Source of the DNA: Haloarcula argentinensis DSM 12282 | GTDB lineage: Archaea > Halobacteriota > Halobacteria > Halobacteriales > Haloarculaceae | Direction: 5' to 3' | Assembly (NCBI GenBank): GCA_000336895.1 | Contig: AOLX01000024.1 | Span: 1 to 32,403, forward strand | DNA length: 32,403 nucleotides | Part shown: positions 23,479 to 29,643 of the stretch, piece by piece | Position numbering within the stretch: position 1 is the stretch's first letter | Layout: each line of letters begins with the position of its first letter | Position numbers and translations under genes: made by a program | The notes under the pieces: model-generated | The model's input: only the letters and a program-made list of their open reading frames with translations | Told to the model about the DNA's origin: nothing | Databases searched by the model: none

Positions 23479-23891
23479 TGCGCCCGGTCACACGGAACAC
23501 CTTGCTCGGCATCATCGCCGTCGTCGTGCTGTTGCTGGCGCTGGGTGCGCTGCCGGGCCTGCTCAAGAGCGGGGACCCCTACTACACTGTCGCCACGCCG
23601 ACCGACGGCGAGTACAGCGTCGACAACGGCACGGCGATCAACTGGAGCAGCCAGTCCGAGCGGCGTTTTCCGTACACGAGCGCGGCGCTGACAGACGCAT
23701 CCCCGTCGGCGCCCGGACAGTCCGAACCGTACTGGCGCGGCCCGCTCGGATTCAAGGGTGCGTTCACTCACTCCCCCTTTGACGAACGCGACGCGCTCAG
23801 CCAGCAGTACGATGGGGCTGTGGCCGATGATGGCGTCGTCGTCAGGCACAACGGCACGTTTTACCACGTCGCGGTCCGACAAGACGTATGA
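23478..23891 (+). CDS. Membrane-anchored protein of unknown function
   Basis: A 137-residue protein with a single N-terminal hydrophobic helix (about 8-28, TLLGIIAVVVLLLALGALPG) followed by an outside-facing domain with YYTVATPTDGEYSVDNGTAINWSSQ and a C-terminal HNGTFYHVAVRQDV. It could be an uncleaved signal anchor or a signal peptide without a clear cleavage site. No family is recognised. It overlaps both neighbours (TGATG before, ATGA after), which places it firmly inside the operon with the DUF5809-like and Nudix genes. Confidence 0.8.
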   Translation: MRPVTRNTLLGIIAVVVLLLALGALPGLLKSGDPYYTVATPTDGEYSVDNGTAINWSSQSERRFPYTSAALTDASPSAPGQSEPYWRGPLGFKGAFTHSPFDERDALSQQYDGAVADDGVVVRHNGTFYHVAVRQDV

Positions 23892-24430
23892 CCCGCGAAC
23901 CGGCCCACGAGTGGCCTATCGTCGAGAGCAAACGCGAGTACGAGACCGGCTGGTACACCGGCGGCTACGACCGGGTTCGCCAGCCCGACGGCTCCGAAAA
24001 GGACTACTACTGGGCTGAACTGCCCGATGCGGCCGTCGTGGTCGCCACGACCGGCGACGAACTCGTCATGGTCGACCAGTACCGCCCGACCATCCGCGAG
24101 CAGTGCCTCGAACTCCCGGCCGGTATCGTCGAAGACGACGAGTCCTACACGACCGCCGGGGCGCGCGAACTCCGCGAGGAGACCGGCTTCGAGGCTGCCG
24201 GCGTCTCACTTATCGAGGAGTTCTCGTGTTCGACCGGCGTGCTCCGGCACCGCCGTGGCATCGTCTTCGCTGAGGGACTCGAACCAGTCGACCGAGAACT
24301 GGACGACAACGAGTTCCTCTCGGTGACGACTGTGCCCATCGACGAAGCGCTGCAGGTCGCCCGGCGCGAACCGGCCAACGACGCGACTATCGAAGGCATC
24401 CTGCTGGCACAGGCTGACGGCTTGCTGTAG
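23888..24430 (+). CDS. Nudix hydrolase, ADP-ribose pyrophosphatase type
   Basis: A 180-residue Nudix enzyme. The box spans residues 79-101: Gly79, Glu85, then RELREETGF with the metal-binding Glu97/Glu98. The preceding LELPAGIVE and the N-terminal beta-rich region with VVVATTGDELVMVDQYRP are typical of ADP-ribose pyrophosphatases (NudF/NrtR-like), which split ADP-ribose into AMP and ribose 5-phosphate. Substrate preference is inferred from this resemblance. The ATG overlaps the upstream stop (ATGA), so it is co-translated with the membrane-anchored protein. A rhodanese gene follows 38 bases later with its own TATA-like box. Confidence 0.88.
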   Translation: MTREPAHEWPIVESKREYETGWYTGGYDRVRQPDGSEKDYYWAELPDAAVVVATTGDELVMVDQYRPTIREQCLELPAGIVEDDESYTTAGARELREETGFEAAGVSLIEEFSCSTGVLRHRRGIVFAEGLEPVDRELDDNEFLSVTTVPIDEALQVARREPANDATIEGILLAQADGLL

Positions 24431-24468
24431 CCGGTGAAGGTTTAGGTATCGCCCGCTAGCGGCTGGGT

Positions 24469-24855
24469 ATGGACGGCGAAATCGACACCGACGAGCTACG
24501 GTCGAAACTCGACGAGGAGGCGGTCCGGGTGGTCGATATCCGCTCGCCCGGCGCGTTCGAGCGGGGTCACATCCCCGGGAGCGAGAACGTCCCGTTCCCG
24601 TCGCTCGTCGACGAAGTCGAACGGTTCGAAGGCGACGACGAGGTCGTGACAGTGTGTCCGAAAGGCAAATCCAGCGTGCAGGCCGCCCGCCTCATCGCGT
24701 CGTACGAAGGGTTTGAGGGCGACGTGGTAAGTTTTGAACCCGGACTGAACGGCTGGGACGGGCCACTAGAACGTGCAAACGCTGACGAGGAGGCGACGGC
24801 AGACACTGCGGCTGCTGACGGAGACACCGACGAAGGCCCTGCTGCACCGTTTTAG
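24469..24855 (+). CDS. Rhodanese-domain sulfurtransferase
   Basis: A 128-residue single-domain rhodanese. The family's first motif is VVDIRSPGAFERGHIPGS (about 21-38). The active-site loop is VTVCPKGKSS with Cys63, which would carry the persulfide, and the fold ends around FEPGLNGWDG. A C-terminal acidic, low-complexity tail (about 103-126, DEEATADTAAADGDTDEG) is a halophile-type extension. Likely roles are sulfane sulfur transfer or detoxification. GGTTTAGG at about 24439-24446 lies 27 bases before the ATG, so it can be transcribed alone. Confidence 0.9.
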   Translation: MDGEIDTDELRSKLDEEAVRVVDIRSPGAFERGHIPGSENVPFPSLVDEVERFEGDDEVVTVCPKGKSSVQAARLIASYEGFEGDVVSFEPGLNGWDGPLERANADEEATADTAAADGDTDEGPAAPF

Positions 24856-24942
24856 CCGCTGTTCGGAGTGAAATGGTGGCTCAGGAATAGTCCATCGTCA
24901 CAAGGGGCTCAGCGGGGGTAACATCTCGTCATCGCCACCAGC

Positions 24943-25005
24943 ATGTCGTACTCCCCCACTCGGGAAAAGTGCATCCGTTGCGGACGACATGAGTGGACAG
25001 TCTGA
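24943..25005 (+). CDS. Candidate 20-residue CxxC micropeptide
   Basis: A 20-codon frame encodes a C-x2-C-G-x2-H-x-W motif (KCIRCGRHEW). It looks like a minimal zinc-knuckle, a type of small protein common in haloarchaea, but it is very short and no TATA box is convincing. It could also be a decayed fragment. The remainder of the 24856-25145 gap holds only AT-rich promoter-like sequence (25081-25115) for the next gene. Confidence 0.2.
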   Translation: MSYSPTREKCIRCGRHEWTV

Positions 25006-25145
25006 CAGTACCCGTTCTGGCAGTGACGTTGTCGCTTGAAGCGTATCGGACCACCGCTGACTCCAGCGGTAGCGGTATCGCCGTCTATATAGCGAACATA
25101 TAAAATATCTATACGACGACAGCCGTCCGTTCGGTCGAGTACTCC

Positions 25146-25931
25146 GTGTCTGACACTGAGACGAGCCAGCCACAGATCGAGCAGGCGCTCGCTGTCGTTC
25201 AGCGGGAGGTCGACTGTATAGCGGCTGAACTGTCGGCTTTCAGGCGCTTTCGGTCCAGAATCGTGTCCATCGAACCGACGGTGCAATCCGCGGGCATCGC
25301 CGACACCGCAGCGGGCGGGGTGTCGGCACTCAGTGCCCGGCGGCCGAAACCAGAGGCGAGCCTGCGTGCCGTCCGGGAAGCCTACCGAGAGACGGTCATG
25401 GCTGTGCCACACTTCGAGGCCGAGTACGACGACTCGCTGGAAGCGAACATGTCGATGGAGTTCGGGCCGGAGCTCGGCACGCAGATCGCCACGGGAACGC
25501 GCCTGACCCCGCAGTTGTACGAGGCACTCCTGACCGCGAGCGAGGGGGCACGCGACGAACGTGAAACACTGCTCCCGGCACTTGAAGACGAGCGAGAGTC
25601 GTTACAGTCTGTGCGAGCGACACTCGACGACTGTGAACGCCGCGGGGCCGCACTCGGTGCGAACGCACGCCGAACGACTGATTCAGCGCGACTCGACAGC
25701 ATCGACGGTCAGCTCGCCGAAATCGAGGCCGACTGCGAGGCGGTAGCAGCGACCCGCCAACAGCAACTCCACAGCCGGTCGGCCGCTGCCCTCTCCGGTG
25801 TTGACGGAACCAGTCTCGCTCGGTATCTCTACGGCGACTGTCCAGTGACGTGTCCGGCGCTCGCTGACACTGTCGACTGTCTCGACACGATCAGGCGGCA
25901 TCGTCGTCACTGCATCGTTTCGACGAGCTAA
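25146..25931 (+). CDS. Uncharacterised coiled-coil haloarchaeal protein
   Basis: A 261-residue protein read from a GTG. Two long helical, probably coiled-coil regions (about 5-40 and 135-215, rich in Glu, Arg, Ala and Leu) surround a middle segment with HFEAEYDDSLEANMSMEFGPELGTQIATGTRLTP. The C-terminal end has a Cys-containing block (ARYLYGDCPVTCPAL and DTVDCLDTIRRHRRHC) that could bind metal or form a fold knot. I do not recognise the family with confidence. AT-rich strings (ATAAAATA, about 25100-25107; TCTATACG, about 25109-25116) precede it as promoter. It is convergent with the phoU-like gene. Confidence 0.7.
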   Translation: MSDTETSQPQIEQALAVVQREVDCIAAELSAFRRFRSRIVSIEPTVQSAGIADTAAGGVSALSARRPKPEASLRAVREAYRETVMAVPHFEAEYDDSLEANMSMEFGPELGTQIATGTRLTPQLYEALLTASEGARDERETLLPALEDERESLQSVRATLDDCERRGAALGANARRTTDSARLDSIDGQLAEIEADCEAVAATRQQQLHSRSAAALSGVDGTSLARYLYGDCPVTCPALADTVDCLDTIRRHRRHCIVSTS

Positions 25932-25974
25932 GGCGACAAGGCAGCTGTCTATCGTTCTGCGTCTTGCGGATTCG

Positions 25975-26979
25975 TCAGGACTGCGGTCGCGGCGCAGCCT
26001 TCTGGAGCGCGCTCTCGGCGATGTTACCGCCGTAGTCCGCGGTCCGGGACAGGGAGTCGACGATGAGGCCCAGTACCTGTGCGCTCTGTGGGTCGAACTC
26101 GCGGATCTGCCCGTCGACCTCACGGGCAGTTTCGTCGACATCGGGGATCTGGCTCCGGGCCTCGTTTGCCAGCTCGACGGCTTCGTCGGAGTCCTCGGTC
26201 AACAGGGCGTCCATCGCAGTCTCTGGGACGGCAATCGCCTCTGCCTCCAGCTGATCGAGCAGGTCGGCGGTTTCCCCGGTGATCTCCCCGATTTCCTGGG
26301 AGAGACTGGCGATCTTGGTCGCGTGGTCGGCGATACGCTCTAGCTGGCGGGCACTAGACTGGAAGTCGAAGACGGTCTCGCGAGGGAACCCGATCTCGTT
26401 CGCTGCCGTTGGGTTTCGGAGGACGGTTCGGAACACGCGCGAAACCATGTACCAGAGGCGGTCCACGTCGTCGTCGCGTTGCATCACATCTGCCGCAAGG
26501 TCGTCGTCGTCTTCGATGAGTGCCTCGACAGCGTCGGAGAGCATCGTCAGCGAGACCAGCCGCATTCGCGTGATCGCGTTGTGGACCGACAGTTCCGACG
26601 AATCGAGCAGGTCCTGCAGGACGACTCTGTCGGTTGTCTCCTCGATCATTTCTAGACCGACCAGTCCCTGAGTCGCATCGCGGATGATGCGACGCTGCTC
26701 GGCCGTTATCCGAGTCGCTTCGAGCTGGATGATGTCGAAGCCGCTGACGTACATCGTCATCACCGCCCGCGTGAGTTCGTGCCTGTTTTCGAGTCCATCC
26801 ACGTCGAGACTCCCCTCCACGCGGCCGTTGTCCCGCTGTGGAGCGAGCAACAGCAGGTCCCGTTCGGCGTGGAATTCGACGACGCTGCCCGCGCTCACGT
26901 CGTTTTCTGTCGCCCACTCTTTGGGTAGTGAGACGGTGTATGTCGACCCGCCCGTCACCTGGACCTTGCGTGTCTCCAT
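25975..26979 (-). CDS. phoU: Phosphate-uptake regulator: AbrB domain fused to PhoU
   Basis: A 334-residue regulator. The N-terminal 45 residues (VQVTGGSTYTVSLPKEWA, VSAGSVVEFHAERDLLLLAP) are a SpoVT/AbrB-type DNA-binding domain. The rest is two PhoU helical bundles (about 110-330, with DVDRLWYMVSRVFRTVL and SARQLERIADHATKIASLS carrying the PhoU-type E-x3-D metal-binding helix). Classical PhoU lacks a DNA-binding part, so this fusion probably both senses transport state and binds promoters. TTTATATC (minus, 27005-27012) gives a leaderless start. It is divergent from pstS across 331 AT-rich bases, its likely target. Confidence 0.92.
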   Translation of the reverse strand: METRKVQVTGGSTYTVSLPKEWATENDVSAGSVVEFHAERDLLLLAPQRDNGRVEGSLDVDGLENRHELTRAVMTMYVSGFDIIQLEATRITAEQRRIIRDATQGLVGLEMIEETTDRVVLQDLLDSSELSVHNAITRMRLVSLTMLSDAVEALIEDDDDLAADVMQRDDDVDRLWYMVSRVFRTVLRNPTAANEIGFPRETVFDFQSSARQLERIADHATKIASLSQEIGEITGETADLLDQLEAEAIAVPETAMDALLTEDSDEAVELANEARSQIPDVDETAREVDGQIREFDPQSAQVLGLIVDSLSRTADYGGNIAESALQKAAPRPQS

Positions 26980-27310
26980 GTGACTGGCACTCGTTCACGG
27001 GATGATATAAATCCACTCATATCTATATACTATATTGGACCTCTAATATTTGGGGACATATTTCCCGGCTGAGGGTCGATTCTTCGACGATATTCGCCTG
27101 TAATAGTGGTGCAGACGGTTGAAATACCGTAATGTGTGTGGTTGTTCATATATGCCGTATACGAGTACTTGAGGCCCCAAAGACGGCAAGAAAGCTAATA
27201 TATCTATATCTGTTCGTGAGTGTTTATCATACCACAACTATATAGTACTAACGTAATAAATATAGCTATCTTAGCAGGTTACTTATTAGCTGTCTCACTG
27301 GACTCTGGTG
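26980..27310. promoter_or_regulatory. Shared AT-rich control region between phoU and pstS
   Basis: The region contains the phoU TATA box (minus-strand TTTATATC, 27005-27012) and a pstS TATA-like CTTATTA (27282-27288) about 25 bases before the pstS start. The 10-base string ATATCTATAT occurs at 27019-27028 and again at 27200-27209, on either side of the middle, and could be binding sites for the AbrB-PhoU protein. No coding frame is supported here. Confidence 0.55.
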
Positions 27311-28462
27311 ATGGCGCACGACTCAAACGGGCTGTCAGAGTTCGTATCGCGGCGGAAATTCATCGCAACGACAGGTGCGACCAGCATCGCTGCAATCGCC
27401 GGCTGTTCCAGTGGCAGCGGCGACTCCGAGTCGGACGGGAGTTCCGGCGAGAGTGCGGACACCGAGGCGGTGTCGACGGAGATGGAAGCGACCGAAAGCA
27501 CCGACGAGGGCGGTAGCTCCGGCGGTACCAGCGCACTCGAATCCGGCGGCTCCTCGACGGTGTACCCCATCGCGAACACGGCGGCCTCCTACTGGAACGC
27601 CAACCGGCCGGCCAGCGACACCGAGTACTGGCCCCACGGCGAGTACGATATCGACACGGAACAGAATCTCGCCGACTACTGGGCTGGGCTCTACGGGTTC
27701 GAGGCCGGCGGTGAGGACGGCCCGCCGTTCCAGTTCACAGTTGGCCTTTCCCACTCCGGGACCGGCGTCGAGAAGGTCATGAACGGGCAGAACGACATCG
27801 GAAACTCCTCCGGGAACGTCGAGGACGAACTGCCGGACCGTGACTCCTACGAGCAGTTCGTCGACCACGTCGTCGGCGTGGACGGCCAGCCGCTGGTCGT
27901 CTCCCAGGAGATCGCCGACGCCGGTGTCGAGCAGATCACCGGCGACCAGCTCAAAAGCCTTTACAAGGGCGAACTCACCAACTGGAGCGAACTCGGCGGC
28001 CCAGACCGCGAGATTCAGGTGCTGGGCCGCGTCAAGGGCTCCGGGACGCGGACCTCCTTCGTCTCCAACGTCTTCGGCAACCCTGAGGAAGATACCTCCG
28101 TCGCCAACCGCTACGGCCAGAACCAACGCCTCGCCCAGGCAATCGCACAGGCCGACAACGCCATCAGCTACCTCGCGCTGGCGTTTATCGACACTGACGG
28201 CCTGTCACCCGTCGGACTGGAGTGGGAAGGGACGACCTACAGCTACCAGGACGACGAGAACGGTCTGGACTCGAAGGCCTACCCACTCTCGCGTGACCTC
28301 CACATGTACACGTGGGAAGGCACCTCGAAGAAAGAGGCCGCAGTCATCAACATGATCCTGTCTGACTTCGGTCAGGACACCTTCGTCGCGCCGAACAACT
28401 ACTTCAAGCTCGGCAAGCGCCGGAAGGAAGAGCAGCGCGCGAAGCTCCCTGATCAGGTGTAA
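27311..28462 (+). CDS. pstS: Phosphate-binding lipoprotein PstS
   Basis: A 383-residue substrate-binding protein of the Pst phosphate ABC transporter. The N-terminus has a Tat signal with SRRKFI (twin Arg 14-15) and a lipobox IAGC with the acylated Cys32, so it is exported folded and lipid-anchored outside. A Ser/Asp/Glu-rich linker (33-75) follows, then the PstS domain (GGSSTVYPIA, GVEKVMNGQNDIGNSS, TGDQLKSLYKGELTNWSELGG, GRVKGSGTRTSF). The ATG at 27311 is 3 bases after a GTG and fits the TATA spacing. pstC follows after 59 bases with a hairpin between them. Confidence 0.95.
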   Translation: MAHDSNGLSEFVSRRKFIATTGATSIAAIAGCSSGSGDSESDGSSGESADTEAVSTEMEATESTDEGGSSGGTSALESGGSSTVYPIANTAASYWNANRPASDTEYWPHGEYDIDTEQNLADYWAGLYGFEAGGEDGPPFQFTVGLSHSGTGVEKVMNGQNDIGNSSGNVEDELPDRDSYEQFVDHVVGVDGQPLVVSQEIADAGVEQITGDQLKSLYKGELTNWSELGGPDREIQVLGRVKGSGTRTSFVSNVFGNPEEDTSVANRYGQNQRLAQAIAQADNAISYLALAFIDTDGLSPVGLEWEGTTYSYQDDENGLDSKAYPLSRDLHMYTWEGTSKKEAAVINMILSDFGQDTFVAPNNYFKLGKRRKEEQRAKLPDQV

Positions 28463-28493
28463 TCGACCGCAACTGAGAATAGTCGAATGACTG

Positions 28494-28514
28494 TCGACCG
28501 TGTCGGTCGATTTT
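28494..28514 (+). terminator. Hairpin plus TTTT between pstS and pstC
   Basis: Arms TCGACCG and CGGTCGA (7 bp, loop TGT) are followed directly by TTTT, 8 bases before the pstC ATG. It resembles a partial terminator or processing signal that would leave more pstS than pstCAB message. Confidence 0.55.
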
Positions 28515-28521
28515 CCATACT

Positions 28522-29643
28522 ATGACAGAGGACATACCTACGACGGAAGGCGAGGCGGTGTCGAGCGGGGACAGAGCCGATGGGTCGACACTCGCCGTCG
28601 GCGCGATAGCGACGACGCTGGTGGCGACGATTCTCGTCTTCCTGTTTCGGCCGGCCCTTGCGTTGCCCATGCTGCTCGCGTTCGTGTTCGTCACGGCGGT
28701 CGGCTGGGTTACCTATCAGGCCGAAGTTGCACGCCTGCTCACGCTGGTCGCGACTATCCTCACGGTGCTGACCGTCGCGTTCATCACGTTCTTCCTGTTC
28801 GCGAGCGCGCTGCCGGCGTTTCTCGAACACGGGACTGGACTGCTATTGATTCCGGAACAGGGCGGGACGGTCCGCTGGTTCTTCTGGCTCGAAAACGTCT
28901 TGCCGTCTGATCCGACGTACTGGAACCCGCTTAGCGGGGCCTACTCGCTGATACCGATGATCTGGGCGACGGTGGTCGTCACCATTATCGCGGGTGCGGT
29001 TGCGGGGCCGCTTGGCCTGTTCGGCGCGCTGTTCATCGCCGAGGTCGCCAGCGACCGCCTGCGGGAGCTCATCAAGCCCGGCGTGGAGATTCTGGCCGGC
29101 ATCCCCTCTATCGTCTACGGGTTCATCGGGTTTCAGGTGCTGAACGGCTTCATCCAGACGAACTTCCTCGACGACGGGGCGAGCTTCCTCATCGCCGGCA
29201 TCGTTGTGGGCGTGATGGCGCTACCGACGGTCGTCTCCGTCGGCGAGGACGCCCTCTCCAGCGTCCCCCAGTCGATGGGTGACGGCTCCGTCGCCATGGG
29301 CGCGACCGAGTGGCAGACGATGAAAAGTATCTCCATCCCGGCGGCGTTCTCGGGTATCTCGGCGGCCGTCATTCTCGGTCTGGGCCGGGCCATCGGCGAG
29401 ACGATGGCCGTCGCCGCGATCATGGCCTCGGGAACGCAGTTCGCCGACCCACTGTTCGACATCTTCGACGCGAACGCGACGCTGACCAGTCTGATTGCGA
29501 CTCAGTACGGGAGCGCCTCCGAGAGCACCGTCGACGTGCTGTTCGTCGCCGGCGTCATGCTGTTCGTCATCGTCGCCGGGATGAGCATCGTCTCGCAGTA
29601 CATTGAGCGACGCATGCAGCGGAAACTGAAGGGGCAACAATGA
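28522..29643 (+). CDS. pstC: Phosphate ABC transporter permease PstC
   Basis: A 373-residue membrane permease with six or more spans: hydrophobic segments at about 25-60 and 70-100 form the N-terminal part, then the transporter core. The EAA loop that docks the PstB ATPase is GATEWQTMKSISIPAAFSGI (about 256-275), followed by the diagnostic GRAIGETMAV. GIPSIVYGFIGFQVL earlier is another PstC hallmark. The ATG at 28522 is 59 bases after pstS; the stop overlaps pstA (ATGA), so the two permeases are made together. The N-terminus carries a short polar, acidic lead (residues 1-22). Confidence 0.93.
   Translation: MTEDIPTTEGEAVSSGDRADGSTLAVGAIATTLVATILVFLFRPALALPMLLAFVFVTAVGWVTYQAEVARLLTLVATILTVLTVAFITFFLFASALPAFLEHGTGLLLIPEQGGTVRWFFWLENVLPSDPTYWNPLSGAYSLIPMIWATVVVTIIAGAVAGPLGLFGALFIAEVASDRLRELIKPGVEILAGIPSIVYGFIGFQVLNGFIQTNFLDDGASFLIAGIVVGVMALPTVVSVGEDALSSVPQSMGDGSVAMGATEWQTMKSISIPAAFSGISAAVILGLGRAIGETMAVAAIMASGTQFADPLFDIFDANATLTSLIATQYGSASESTVDVLFVAGVMLFVIVAGMSIVSQYIERRMQRKLKGQQ

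Noticed and set aside
24909..25412. 167-codon minus-strand frame across the gap before the coiled-coil protein gene
   Set aside because: It is Arg/His/Cys-rich, unlike the acidic proteome, and overlaps the front of a better candidate on the plus strand.
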